Shown here in pieces: positions 52,863-64,000 of a stretch of 64,000 bases of DNA. The stretch's first letter is position 1. Each line of letters opens with the position of its first letter. The position numbers were made by a program, and so were the translations under genes. The stretch covers positions 15,568,770 to 15,632,769 of the forward strand of contig CM119271.1 of NCBI GenBank assembly GCA_051294375.1, written 5' to 3'. Source of the DNA: Paraspadella gotoi. Taxonomy: Eukaryota; Chaetognatha. The notes beneath the pieces were generated by a model that saw only the letters and a list, made by a program, of their open reading frames with translations, made no database searches and was not told the origin of the DNA.

Positions 52863-55800
52863 GGCGATTCACTTTTAACTGCTTAGAAAATCACTCGCTA
52901 ATGATATGTTATCGCAAGGAGTTTTTTTTTTCGGAAAAGATACTAAACTTTCAAAAGGAATAATTCAACAAAAATTCATTACAAATTTTGTCAGATAGTT
53001 TACTCGTTTTTTCGGTGACCAATGTAGTAAAATAAACGTGAAAACGTGAAAATAAGTTTTCTGACTAGTTTTTTAACTGATTTATCACGGAACAACAAAT
53101 CTTTTGTTGAATTTATTCTTGAAAGCGAACAAGACGAATCTTTCAAAAAAAGTAACGTCAAGAAGTATATAAAAAAAGAAACGGTACAGACTGATAATAG
53201 TACCAAGACAGAGTTACTATGATCACTTCATTTAAGGTCCACACATTTTTGTATCTATAGAAACTGACAATAGGTAACAAAATCACCAAGGGAGATATTC
53301 ACGACAGAAGAACCCTTTTGCAAATAACGAGCATTTAGATAATTAAAAATACCTTGACTTGAACATTAAAAATGTAACAAGTCATGAAATTGTAAGCAAT
53401 CTTTTTTTTTAACTGTACGTCTACCGACTAGCAGGATATTTTTAAAACGTAATGATTTATAATAACTTTCCAGCTTCATTGACAGCAATTTAGATATTTT
53501 TATTTTTCAAAAAAGCACCATTTATCTTGTTTTTACCTCTGAAAGATAGCTAATAGGCTTTGCACCCTCTATAAAGACATTCTATCGTATAATGTAAAAA
53601 AATTACATGGGATACTAAAAGTCGAGCACCAAAAAAATTGATATTTGTTCATTCAGCAAAAAGCACGTATTTTTGTAGCGGATTAATTTGTGAATAATCT
53701 GAAATGAGATTGAGTTCCTCAATCTCATTTGCATATTGTCGTATTCTGAGTAAGCTTTGATAAATTTTTGTTCTAATGCCTTAAAGGTTCAATATTAATA
53801 TTTTACATTAGTAAATGATCATGTTTATTTGTGGTTCAATTAATAGCGAGATAATTAATGATTTAATTATCATAATTGCTAGTTTACAACTTTAATTATT
53901 CTTACCATAAAAATATTTTTGCAATAAAAATGGTGTTTTTCTGGAAAAAAAACTTTTTGACATGATCAACTCGGTTCTAATAAAGATTCAAGTTTTGTAA
54001 ACAATTCATTTTCCAATAAATCACAAACCTAGACGATACTTAGTTCAGCGGCTTGCAATATTCAACGGCTGCCCGATGTATAAATTTTTTTTTAAAAAAA
54101 TATATCTTTTACGGAAAAGTGTCGCAAAGTGAGCGATTAAAAACAGTAAAACCTGTTTTCATTGTTTTAACTTAAAATCTATTTATAACGAAGATAGTTT
54201 TTTCTGTTATATTTGCGAAACACGTCAAAGGTCAAGTGAATTTCAAGGCATTAAAGGCAGTGAACGATGTAAAAACTGGTTCCCGCACACATGACCAAGA
54301 AAAAAGAATTTCGCCAATCTTAAGACGAAAACGAAAGCTGCAAAGGAGAAAAAAATAATTGGGAAAACTTAAAAAGTTTATCTACAAAGCTTTGAATAAA
54401 ATTTAGACAGGAGCGACTGTAGTCGTAAGTATTTGCACAATGGCCATAAGATTAAACAAAAAAGTGCAGCTGCTATTTGCAAAGGTTTTGCACAGAGGAT
54501 CACAAAAACTCGAATAAAGGGGAAAGGGAGAAAAAGGAAAAACTAAAGAGAGACAGCAAAAAGACAACTGTGATTTATTTTCAAAATTTGTGTAAAGAAT
54601 AATATAGTTAGCACAAAAACGAGTGACTGAATGATTGATTTACTCCATGATTACATTTCGTATCACAGTTATAGAAGCATTGCAATGTGTACTCTTAAAA
54701 TAACAACAGCATAGGTTTTTTTTAAAAACTTGTATAAAAAAAATTTACAACTATATATCGGCATCTTATTGTGGCGGTTTTTTAACAACGTGGTTCCGAG
54801 TGAGCAAATAAACAGCCCGGTTATCATTGAAACTCTACCAGCAGCAAATTTTGTAAGCTCAATAGAATAAAAAATTCTAGCAGTGTTTAGATTCAGGGAT
54901 CTTGATTTCATAAACAATTCGAATTATAATAAAATGTAAATTTGTCGACTTATATATTAGAAAGAGACGTCAAATTGGGGTCCATGTGTTTCTGTGTTTG
55001 CTAAAGCGGGAGCAAACCGTTTCAGCAAAAGTGAACAGACCCTCTCCATTCTCCAATATACTTTGTTCAAAGAACAAATCAAGCGTGACCCGCTGAATAA
55101 AAAAGGCGTTATCAGTTAGCCTGCTCATGCAATCCAAAAGCAGTCGATTGGAGAAACAAATAACAAATACTGCACTTGCACCATAATTTGACACCTCTCA
55201 ATCTAAAACAAAACGTTCAGCTTAAATTAATCTAAAAAGTTTATAATAAAATATTTAAAGCGCTCTGGCACAAACTAGCCTATTTATATATATAAATATA
55301 TATATATATATATGGAATCACGTGATAGTTGGTGATTTCAGTATCCCTGAAAGAAAACAGTGATTTTTCATATGGAGTATTCGTGCAAAATCGAAGCCGG
55401 CAATAAATATTACGAAAATAATATTTTATTTTTGAATGATCTGGATTTTGGATCTAAGAAGAAAGCTGACTGGATACGTAGAACAATTATGCTCGGAAAA
55501 GGATGAGGGAAAGGTTTCGGCATCTTAGGCAAGAACCTCTTGAGAAAGAAAAATTAATCTGTCCGTAATGGTTAATTGATAAGATTTACACCATTAAAAA
55601 CCGGTTGAAAATATGAAAATAACAAATTTTGATTCAGAGCAAAAGGCATAAGTACTTTTTTATAACATTATTTCCCTCTCTTTAAAAGAAAAAAATCTAC
55701 AAAGTTAAAAAAAAAATGCTTGGACATAAAACTTGTACAAAAACTTCTAACAGTTAACTCTAAAAAAGTAGAACCTACGAAATTATAAAAGTTCTAAAAC

Positions 55801-55913
55801 TATATGACTAGATGATAGTTCATATTTTAAAAAAAATTATCGAAAGTAGATTTTATTCTGCATCTGAACGTCCGATAAATCATGTATTCATGTCATGTTG
55901 AGCTAAGGATGTA
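52863..55913. other. Gene-poor 3-kb intergenic region
   Basis: It is AT-rich with no convincing coding frame; the minus frames near 53.0-53.2, 54.7-54.9 and 55.0-55.2 kb are short, without homology and AT-driven. It contains one dispersed hairpin repeat (53673-53910) and a TA-rich run at about 55286-55314. Confidence 0.6.
53673..53910 (+). repeat. Dispersed hairpin repeat, 5' 240 bp
   Basis: It is about 90 percent identical by eye to 21629-21862: TGTAGCGGATTAATTTGTG, the same GAGATTGAG/CTCAATCTC hairpin, ATTTGCATATTGTCGTATT, and TAAATGATCATGTTTATTTG. The far half and terminal hairpin are missing. Confidence 0.75.
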
Positions 55914-57757
55914 TCATTGAGTTTTCTGCGCCCATTTCATGTCATCGGATCGAGGAATTTCTTTCGTCACAAATGTTATCAATTCTTCAAACGTTCTCCA
56001 AAATCCCAATTTCTCCAACGGCCAATTGAGCCAACCTTTACATAAACAATTATATTTGCAGGTCAGCATAATCAAATTAATTTAAAGCTATTTTTTTTTA
56101 AAAGTTCACCTGTTGTGATACAAAAGTACGTCTCATGAGGAGAAACGTGGTGAATCCGGTGATGACGTCGCGGCAGAATGATGTGAAAGTCCTGTAGTTT
56201 CGTTACCCACCAAGGAAGGCCAAAATAAGTATGGGACCACTTGTGAATCTGACGATCAAATAATTTGTTTATTACGCGAAATTCCCAGCCGAAAGACCAA
56301 ATAAAAACTTTACCTGATTAGTTAATAGAACAAAAATAGCTAAAAAATAGATGTAGCATTCCCAGTTTAATGAGGCGAGGGATTCGGATGTTACAAAAAA
56401 TCTGTTACAACAAAATTAATCAAATATTTATAACCAAAACGCACATAATTGAAACTTTTTAATATATTTGGGACTTATACATGTTAGTCTCCACCGAATA
56501 TGTCATATCACCTATAAGCTTGGAGTGAAAGATGAGGTATGCATAATGCAAAGTTATCGCCGTTTGTCTCGATGAAATCGTGGCGAGTAATCGACGTCGG
56601 GTCGATGTGGTGTTCTCGAAATGGACGAATTAGCGCTTTCCCTATGGAGATGGGGACGGAGGAAGAAGGGGGGAAGAGGAAGAAGGGGGGAAGAGGAAGA
56701 GGGGGAGAGAGATTTTTTATTAATCTAGTTTTTATGTTCATGAATCAAGATTAATCTTACCAACAATGGGTAATTCTACGGAGCCCCAAGTGTCGGCTCC
56801 CCAATGAACAATCCCCGAGGCGAAGTCGGCCGTCAAGACGCCGAGAAGACAGGCGACGGCAATTGGAAAAATCCTAATAAAGTCATGACATGACAATAAC
56901 GAGTATTGCTAAAATAATAAAATAAGACTTCTATAGTATTAAAATAGATGAGAAATTATCTAAACTGCTACAATATGCAAATGAGATTGAAGAACACAAT
57001 TTCATTTAAAATGAACCACAAATTACTCTGCTACATAACTTACTACAGTCATTTCACTTTTATTTAGGTCCTCAACTTTAAAAAAAAAAGATTGACTCCC
57101 CCAGTCTCCATCCCTCACAAGCAGCTTTGTCATTCTCGCAATCAGACAAACCTTGAGCTTAGATCTTCAAGAGTAAAGAGTTGGGTAAAAAGGGCGACGC
57201 CGTTAACGACGATGAGCGCCGTGCAGACGACGACGGACACCGTCTCTTGCACCCGTTTCTGCATAGTGTAGCCCGATGCGAGGATCTGGGCACCAGCGTG
57301 CTGCGGGCCCCAACGAGGCACCTGGTGAGGAAGGAGAAAATTGAATCAATTCGTGGTCACTGGTCGGGTGAGGGGGAAGAGTGAAACTCAATCGATCACC
57401 GACTAATCTGTATTTTCAGCTAGAAAATGAAAATAAATTAATGATGATTAATGGTTATTTTAACTTGCACACCAGGATGATTGTGCCACCAAAAACAATT
57501 TTTGTTGTATTTAAATAAAAACCTTTCCATTCCACATTTCAGTGTTACGAAGATGATAATGACTATCATTTTTTCTAAATAGGAAAACCGAGAAAATCCT
57601 TATAATTAGTTTTCGAAAGAAAGATAAAAAAAGATAAGGTACCCCCCCCCGATAAACGGACCTTTTCCGTGGCATTCTTATCGCTGAAGGCATTTCCGTT
57701 GGGATCGTCTTCGCTCATCGATCTCTCGATGATTTCGTCCGCGTTGAGGGTCGACAT
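55914..57757 (-). CDS. PEDS1: Plasmanylethanolamine desaturase (PEDS1/TMEM189, Kua family), about 6 exons
   Basis: PEDS1 introduces the vinyl-ether double bond that makes plasmalogens, in the ER membrane. Exon 1 (57757-57661) is a short hydrophilic start ([18 protein letters not shown]). Exon 2 (about 57325-57155) has [20 protein letters not shown] and a membrane helix. The catalytic histidine clusters follow: [19 protein letters not shown] (about 56870-56765), [20 protein letters not shown] then TNGDN (about 56640-56530), [39 protein letters not shown] and [15 protein letters not shown] (about 56250-55990). The C-terminus [10 protein letters not shown] ends at 55914, matching human [11 protein letters not shown]. 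All eight or so conserved histidines are intact. One intron holds a hairpin repeat (56965-57037). Confidence 0.95.
56965..57037 (-). repeat. Dispersed hairpin repeat, short copy (PEDS1 intron)
   Basis: On the minus strand it starts TGTAGCAGAGTAATTTGTGG, then a decayed hairpin (AAATTG...CAATCTC) and ATTTGCATATTG. Confidence 0.6.
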
Positions 57758-58514
57758 CGTCGAGGCTGTGGTGGAGGTGGAGTGGGTGGCAAAAGGGGGA
57801 GTGGCAACGAGTTGAAAATTGGGAGCTTTTTCAGAACTAAACGAATCTAAAGTTAATTCGTTTTGTCAGAAAAAGAATTAGCTACGAGATGATTAAAACT
57901 CGTTGCTCCGTTCAAACTCAATAATATCAAAAACTTCAGAAGCTTAAGAGTTGAGAGAAAAGCCCGGCATGGAGCAAAAAAAAGCTAGCGATAACGACAT
58001 AACGGCATACCACAACAATGCAGCAAAATACGGCAAAGCCATTTAGAGACAAGCAGACAAACAAAAAGTAATGGGTACATTTGTAAGTTTCGGTGAAGTG
58101 CAGCATTTTAATGAGGTTAACCGGTGAATTTAAAAAAAAACTATTTCTTAACCTTCGAATACCGTCGCCATCCTCTACAGGAATATGCCGAAAGCAATAC
58201 AGTAATACTAATTTTTAGAATTTTTCTATCGTACATGAAAATCAGATGAAGAAAAAATGTACTAATTTAAAAAACTTACTTGTCAAAAAAAAGGGTTAAG
58301 GAATGGACGATTTATTCAATACTGGCTGAGTAACATGGCTCCTTGTGTTTTATTGTTATAAGTTTGTATATCGTGGCGGATCTTACTGGAAAAGCTTCAT
58401 AACTGAAATATAATAACCATTTATAAAATAAATAGGAGAAAGAACTCGGATTAAAAAATAAATTACAATTTTTAATTCCTTTATGGAATATTAATTCTAT
58501 ATCGGTTATATCGA
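57758..58514. other. Intergenic upstream of PEDS1
   Basis: AT-rich; it presumably includes the PEDS1 promoter. Nothing else is recognised. Confidence 0.5.
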
Positions 58515-58990
58515 CTAGCGCGAACAAAAGGGCATTTCGTGGCGAGGCGGACCGATATGAGAATCCGTGGTTGGAAAAGATGTCGGAACAAGACCACCAC
58601 AGCCTTTGATGTTACTGTCACCTCTCCCCTTCGCCAGGACTGTTTTGGTCATACCATCCTCAACCCCCACCAATGCCTGGAACGAGCTCGCCAGGCCAAA
58701 CATGCTAAGTACGAAGGCAAACTGCCGGTCGACGTTGGCTTCATCCCTCTGGTTGTTACTACCTTCGGGCATGGGACCTGGATGCTTTCTCAAACTTAAA
58801 AGATTTCGCCAAACTCCAAGCAACGAATGCAGGCTTAGATATCGGCAAAACGTCTAAGCACTTTTTTGAGAGACTTTGTCTGCCTTCAGTGTGAGAACGG
58901 GGACCTGCTCGCTTCCCGAAGTCCCGTGATTGAGTTGCCGTCTCATGTGACGGAGTTGCTTGACTTTGTCTCCGATCTCTTCTTCTTTTT
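58515..58990 (+). pseudogene. Retrotransposon (LINE-like) C-terminal fragment, degenerate
   Basis: The plus-strand frame reads FDVTVTSPL, then AKHAKYEGKLPVDVGFIPLV and VTTFGHGTW before a stop at 58797-58799; related sense continues with frame changes (LLASRSPVIELPSH). The pattern of a DVTVTxPL strand, an A/K-rich helix ending in KY, and F(I/V)PLVVTTFG is what I know from the C-terminal nuclease-like domain of some eukaryotic non-LTR retroelement polyproteins. An A-rich run at about 59087-59106 downstream could be its tail. Confidence 0.4.
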
Positions 58991-59145
58991 CATTTTTATC
59001 TTCCCCTTATTTGTTCTCGTTTATTGTTGACATAAGATATTTTTGCAACCATTCCCGCAATTATTTGTTTGCTCTGTTTTCTTTCAGAAAAAAAAAAAAA
59101 AAAAAGATAAAAAATCCCTCTTGTTGGGATCCTTCGTTTGCGTTT

Positions 59146-59886
59146 TCATTCTCGAGATTTCTTAATAATTAGAATCCAAACGGAAACAATTTGATGATGC
59201 GACTTGGCGAGTTCGTCCAAACTAATTCCTTCCTTTTCGTGACTCGATGATCGAAATTCCTCCCACGAAATCTCGTCCACGCACTCGAGTCCGTATTTTT
59301 GAAGGAGAGCGCGGATAGACTTTCCCGCGCTTCGCTCTTGATAAGTCATCCAGAGTTCGGTCTCGGGATTGACGCCGTCGGAGGTGCCATCCGCGGCGCC
59401 GCCGGCGCCGTCTCTTTTCTCGAACAAATAGGCGATGGTGGCGACAATGTCCTCGAATCTTTCCGAATCGTAGAAACAGTCTGAGGCGAGGATGAGATGG
59501 GGGCGTGGGAGGGCGATGAGTTCCGGACCGTAGAGACCCCACGTGACGTCGATTGTCCGGACGTCGGTCAGTCCGTTTAGACGGGCGTTGCTGAGCGCCA
59601 GGCGCGCCGCCGCCGGATGAAAGATCACGCTATCGGCGAGGGTCAACGAGGCGGCGCCGCATCGAGCGGCGAGGATGCCGGGCAGCGCTGGACCGGCGCC
59701 GATCTCCAAGACGCGACGACCGCTGACGGCGTCGCGACGGCGCCAAAGGAAGCTGGCCAAAACCGGCGCCGAGATCCAGGCGTAGCATCCAAAGCCGAGA
59801 TGAGCGTCGTTTAAAGATTCGGAAATGGCGACGGTCATGGGAGGCCGATCGTCGACGAAGGGAAAGCGAAACTGTTTTGAACTCAT
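59146..59886 (-). CDS. METTL23: METTL23-type methyltransferase, intronless (246 aa)
   Basis: METTL23 is a class I SAM-dependent methyltransferase; the mammalian enzyme dimethylates histone H3 Arg17. The frame starts at ATG 59886 (MSSKQFRFPFVDDRPPMTVA); the six codons before it are open but begin with TTG. The motif-I region is VLEIGAGPALPGILAARCGA (about 69-88), preceded by YAWISAPVLASFLWRRR (human YVWPCAVVLAQYLWFHR). Then DVTWGLYGPELIALPRPHLI, LASDCFYDSERFEDIVATIA and ELWMTYQERSAGKSIRALLQ follow, all family blocks. It is about 55 residues longer than the human short form, mainly at the N-terminus and in a glycine/alanine insert near 185. No organelle signal is seen. Confidence 0.92.
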   Translation of the reverse strand: MSSKQFRFPFVDDRPPMTVAISESLNDAHLGFGCYAWISAPVLASFLWRRRDAVSGRRVLEIGAGPALPGILAARCGAASLTLADSVIFHPAAARLALSNARLNGLTDVRTIDVTWGLYGPELIALPRPHLILASDCFYDSERFEDIVATIAYLFEKRDGAGGAADGTSDGVNPETELWMTYQERSAGKSIRALLQKYGLECVDEISWEEFRSSSHEKEGISLDELAKSHHQIVSVWILIIKKSRE

Positions 59887-60138
59887 TTCAAAAAAATGAG
59901 ACAAAAGGAGAAATAATGGAAGAGGTTGGGAGGGGAATGGAGCTGAATGGAGCTGAATGGAGCTGAATGGAGCAGAATAAAGAAGAATGGAACAGTTTAG
60001 AACGGAATAGGATTAAAGTACTATCGAGCAGGATGAAGAATCCTCTAGGAGAAAGGAGCGAGATAAAGAGGGGTGGGAAAGAAGAGTAGAATTGGAGCAA
60101 AATAGAGAAGGAGCTCGCGTCACTTCTGGCATGAAGGT

Positions 60139-61773
60139 TTATTCATCGCGATCGTTGGAGGGAGGAGGAGGAGGAGTAGGAGGAGGAGGAGTATAGGAAG
60201 ATTGTTTTCGTCTTTCCGTTTCGTAATAATTCCGAATGAAGTCTTTCTCTGATATAATGCGGCGGTTGTCGTTGCGGTAGAGACTAATAAAAAAAAAATT
60301 GTTAAGATTTTAGGGATTTTATTTAAAATTACGGACTAACTTAAATCTTTTTTACCTTTCACACAGAATCACAAATGTTAAGAAGGAAGTCAAAAGTAAA
60401 ACGAGTTTAAGAAATAGCTTATCATCGGGTCCTTGACTGATTCTGTATCGTCGAACGCGAAAAGAATAACGAACATCTGGCCGCGGTCGTTGCGCTTCGC
60501 CACCATCGGCTTTCTTCTTTGCGAAACCAGCGTCTCGAAATTTGTTGAAACCATCTTCGCTCCTCTTTTCGAAATCCCGCATAAACTCTCGAAATAGTTC
60601 CTCCTGTCTGTAGTGAGCGTCGGTCCAAGCTTTCTTGTTGTAGAAACGGCGGGGGTCAGCTCTCATCTCGTCTATGTCCCGCATGTACTCGTAGAAACGA
60701 TTGTCGTGTCGGGCGGCGTTGGAAGTTGTTCGCTTTGACGAGGGACCTTGAAGAAAATGGAAAGAGTGACGAAGATTGATTACGATGTCTTCAGTATTTA
60801 CATTTTTGAAAACTTATTTGTTGGACATAAACTCTCGTCATGATCCGTCGTTCTTATTCGCCTTTTGTAAAGCTGTTTAAAAATATAAACAATCGATGTT
60901 TGTCTACAAACAATACAGTTCATTGTTATTTCATTGCTTTGATTAATCATGATTCTATTTCATACAGATCGCATTAATGTTAGTTGGCCATCGTCGGGGT
61001 TTATACGGTTTATTTATGTGGTTTATATATATGGTTTATTTATATGATTGTTTATTTGAATGGTTATTGGCTCATACAATTCATTTGATTAGTGGCTAGG
61101 CCGAGCTTACCTGAGAGATCATTGTTGTTTCTATCATTAACCGATGCTTGCCTTTTGCTTACCTCTAGTTCTTGATCTCTAAAGACTCATGAAACCTTAC
61201 GGTATAGATACTCTCAGAAGGGTGAGCAACTGACGGAAAACCCCGCTCATCATATTTAGTCCTGAATTTTTTTCAGGGCTGAGCGGCCTATATCATCTCG
61301 TCTCAACAGAGCGTCACGGGTTCAATACCTGGGTATCCCGTTTCTGGCTTAAATGTGACTGTACTGGTTTAAACATGTCAGGGTACAGTGGGTACTGGGT
61401 ACACATAACTCATAACTCGACGCTCAGTTTGCTCACCATAGTCCCCCGCTCTCCGTCTTTGTCCCGCCGAGGCGATCCCCAACTCTGTATCGTATTCCCT
61501 ACGAGACTCTTCGTTCCCGATGACCGTGTAGGCGGCTGAGATTTCTTTGTATCTCTCGGCCGAGGAGGCGTGGGGATTTTTGTCGGGATGATGCTCCTTG
61601 GAGAGTCGATAGAAGGTCTCTTTGATTTGGGCGTGGGAGGCGGAAGGAGAGAGACCCAGAGTTTTGTAATGATCGAGGAGAAGATTGAGGCGAGAGAAGC
61701 CTCGAGTCGGGCCAAGGGAGAGGATAAGGGACGAGCGGCGGGTCAGGAGAGTTCGATTACATTCCCACCTCAT
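60139..61773 (-). CDS. DnaJ (J-domain) single-pass membrane protein, DNAJC4/DNAJC30-like, copy 1, 3 exons
   Basis: Exon 1 (61773 to about 61435) starts with a basic N-terminus lacking acids (MRWECNRTLLTRRSSLILSL), a likely mitochondrial presequence, then a J domain: HYKTLGLSPSASHAQIKETF, with the HPD tripeptide in EHHPDKNP and YDTELG. Exon 2 (about 60750-60356) has RFYEYMRDIDEMRADPRRFY and ends in a membrane helix (FLKLVLLLTSFLTFVIL). Exon 3 (about 60285-60139) gives RRIISEKDFIRNYYETERRK and a proline-rich tail to TAA at 60139. The helix followed by an EKDxI...YNE-like segment recalls DNAJC4. It is predicted to recruit Hsp70 at a membrane, probably mitochondrial. A tandem paralogue lies at 61984-62963. 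Confidence 0.82.
61268..61345 (+). repeat. tRNA-like SINE head (DnaJ copy 1 intron)
   Basis: GGGCTGAGCGGCCTATATC resembles a tRNA A box and GTCACGGGTTCAATACCTGG a B box, 40 bp apart, in a 680-bp intron. It does not fold as a full tRNA by eye, so a tRNA-derived repeat is more likely. Confidence 0.4.
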
Positions 61774-61983
61774 AGTTTGACGGGGATCAAGTGGGGATTA
61801 AGTGGGGATTGAAGGGGAAAGGGATAACTGAGCGAAAGCGGGACGACGGGGACCACTATTTAAATCAACACGGTCGCGGGAGAAAAACACCGCACGGCCC
61901 TGAGCGAAAACACAGCCATTTTTTTTTAATACGTAATACTCTGTTTTAATTAAATAATCCCCAAGTTCCAATAAATTAAGGCG

Positions 61984-62963
61984 TCATCGCGGCGGGCCTT
62001 TTCCTTGAAACTTCGAGGTCAAATCAGGCGCCGCGGCGACTCTCATTAAGCCGTCTAAAAAAAACAATAGGAACAGGAGCGAGAAAACTCTTCCGAAACT
62101 GATCCGTCGAGGGAAATGAGATAATCTGTAATGTTTGAAAGTGAGATGTTCTTTATAAGGGGATCCCATGCCGGCGCGGTTGTTGCCGCTGGCGCCAGCC
62201 TCGCGACGGAGACGCCACGCGTCGTCGAATTCCTTGCGCATCTTTTCTTCGTCCCAATTTTGGAAGTTGTCGTCGTACGTGGTCGTGTCGCCGTATCTCC
62301 TTCCTGAAACTGTAAATATTTCACAAATATTAAATAGGCAATGTAATAAGCTGAAAAAACTTGTTAAAACCATTCGCTCAAATTATACGTATGAAAGTTA
62401 ATCTTTAATTGCCAAATTAATTGAATTCGCCTAACAGATAAACAGGCCTTAAACAGGACTTATTGGAATAAATAATGTTAAATATAAAGTTTTAAACGGT
62501 ATCAAAACAAACAAATCAACAACGGGCATAAATAAAGACGACCTAAAAACTTACCCGTGGATCGGAAAGGATCGGCGGACAAAGTGAGGTCGTAATCTTT
62601 TCGACTCCTTGCATTGGAAAGGACGTTGTAGGCCTCCGACACGGCCTTGAACCGTTCTTCCGCCTTCGGGTCGCCGGGATTCACATCCGGGTGAAACTCT
62701 TTCGACCGGATGTAAAAGGCGTTTTTAATTTCGTCGGCCGAGGCGTTCCGCTCGAGTCCCAGAGTTTTGTAGTGATTGTCCACCGAGCCCGTGGTAGAAA
62801 ATGCTCGACATCGCCACGCCAGTGTCACTGACGAGGGTTTGTGGGCGTCGGAGATCGAGGGGAAGATGGAAAGATGAAATGAGCGCAGGGTTGCGACGAG
62901 ACGAGGGTTACCCTCCACGAGAGACGTTAATCTTTGCAATGACGTCAACGCCGAATGCATCAT
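61984..62963 (-). CDS. DnaJ (J-domain) single-pass membrane protein, DNAJC4/DNAJC30-like, copy 2, 2 exons
   Basis: Exon 1 (62963 to about 62553) opens with a presequence-like stretch (MMHSALTSLQRLTSLVEGNP), then the J domain: NHYKTLGLERNASADEIKNA, HPD in EFHPDVNPGDP, and FKAVSEAYNVLSNARSRKDY. Exon 2 (about 62310-61984) reads RRYGDTTTYDDNFQNWDEEK, then a membrane helix (RVFSLLFLLFFLDGLM), and ends KFQGKGPPR. It shares HYKTLGL, the HPD loop and the helix-after-linker layout with copy 1, so the two arose by tandem duplication and diverged. Assignment between DNAJC4 and DNAJC30 is not possible by eye. Confidence 0.82.
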
Positions 62964-64000
62964 TCCAGTTTTCTAAAGTCCGAAGAAGCGAAAATACGAT
63001 TTCGTCATCTTCCAAACAAAGTTTTTTTAACCAATTTACATGTTATACATTAAGTACGTCCGCTCGATGCCCAGAGAACGTACTTTGCACTTGTTTTGTC
63101 TCCTTGTATAGGGAAAAAAAAGACAAACAATTTTGACTAAAACTAAAACGATTAAAAAATTGCGGGAGGAAAGAGGAATTTGAACTTAAAAAAAAAAAAA
63201 AGAATTGAACTCTTTATGGAGAAAAGAAGTCAAGGTAAAAAAGAAAATACGCAGGATGGAATAAATTAAAACATGGTGGGAGTCGGGTTTCAATGTCGTT
63301 AATGTTTAGTTCGAAAGGCATTTTAAACCTGCAAAAACGGATTGCAAGATGAAAAGCATCACTTTTTATCGTTGATATAAATGATATGTAAACTAGTTGC
63401 ACGACGCGGGGGGAATAAAAGTGAGAATAATTAATAATAACTAAAATGCATCATTCACCCTGTAGCAGCTCGCTACGGCGTGAATGAATTCATTAGCGCT
63501 GATAGCGTCGGAATAAAACAAACTTCTTTCTTGAAGTGAACTTAATCGAAATGATAAAATAAAAATGGGTGTTTCAAAAATGGGGACAGGTTTGCGATGC
63601 AGGTTAATTAATATCAGCTGCCCGGATCAATTCGAATGTAGACTAGTTTTAAATCGACTTCAATTGGAAGACATCAGACTCAAAAACCTAATATTTTCTT
63701 TCCTTTTAAAGTTGGTAAACAACTACGTAAACATTGCATAAATTATGGACGATATAGATTATAGATTGTAGAATATCACTGTCGCTCTAAATCTAATATA
63801 TAATAGCGCACGCACTTTACTAATCTCTTTCTAGCTCATAAAACGAGCGAGTGGAATAACTTAATGGTATAAAACAATGATTGTAAATATAAAACAAAAA
63901 AAATCTCAAATCGGCGTCGTAGTAGATAGGATGTAGCGAGAGAAAAGTGAGAGAGGAAATGATGACGATGTGACACGCGACAAATTTGTAATGAATTATT
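62964..64000. other. Right end of window, no gene recognised
   Basis: Promoter side of DnaJ copy 2 followed by AT-rich DNA to the edge. A 62-codon minus frame at 63214-63402 has no recognisable content. Confidence 0.5.

Noticed and set aside
59887-59904. METTL23 start six codons upstream
   Set aside because: The upstream frame begins with TTG, whereas an ATG at 59886 directly precedes the conserved part.
61268-61345. A functional tRNA gene
   Set aside because: A- and B-box-like blocks are present but no acceptor stem or anticodon arm pairs; it lies in an intron of the DnaJ gene.

Overview
This is a metazoan nuclear window, probably from a marine or other aquatic invertebrate. The evidence is spliceosomal genes with many short GT-AG introns, animal-type orthologues (TECPR1, RTRAF, NELFE, BAP1, PEDS1, an immunoglobulin-type receptor) and a tandem pair of UxxU selenoproteins of the SelL type, a family known mainly from aquatic animals. 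Exons are GC-rich and introns and intergenic DNA are AT-rich. A 10-N gap at 47249-47258 and several one-base frame breaks inside conserved exons suggest a draft, indel-prone assembly. I cannot name the species; an early-branching animal such as a sponge would fit but is not shown.

Layout, left to right; every confident gene except ZFAND2 is on the minus strand. 0-5 kb: the 5' end of RPS14, an orphan protein family (752-2455 and paralogue 4353-4754) and a repeat-rich basic/acidic protein (2749-3630). 5-12 kb: an SDR16C-type short-chain dehydrogenase, NELFE and NAXE. 12-23 kb: TECPR1 in about 23 exons, with a dead Penelope-like retroelement in one intron. 23-28 kb: RTRAF, MRPS18C and, divergently, ZFAND2. 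29-36 kb: MGAT4-type GlcNAc-transferase IV and a TPR-like orphan. 36-45 kb: GMPPB (with a TRIM retrotransposon in its last intron) and BAP1. 45-47 kb: two SelL genes, each with two in-frame TGA codons and a candidate SECIS element. 47-50 kb: an Ig-type membrane receptor with a long array of N-glycosylation sequons. 50-53 kb: UTP6. 53-56 kb: gene-poor DNA. 56-63 kb: PEDS1, a LINE-like fragment, METTL23 and two DnaJ membrane proteins. The right end shows no gene.

Most genes are independent housekeeping functions (translation, pre-mRNA pausing, rRNA processing, metabolite repair, autophagy, lipid desaturation). GMPPB, MGAT4 and the sequon-array receptor all touch N-glycosylation, but their proximity is not evidence of a pathway cluster.

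The most notable content is the tandem diselenide-motif selenoprotein pair, which ordinary gene prediction would break at the TGA codons. Next come the sequon-array receptor, a structurally complete TRIM with a matching solo LTR (both with 5-bp target duplications), a dispersed hairpin-bearing repeat family, and a tandemly duplicated exon end plus splice donor in NELFE. All coordinates and frames were read by eye; exon limits given as approximate should be treated so.
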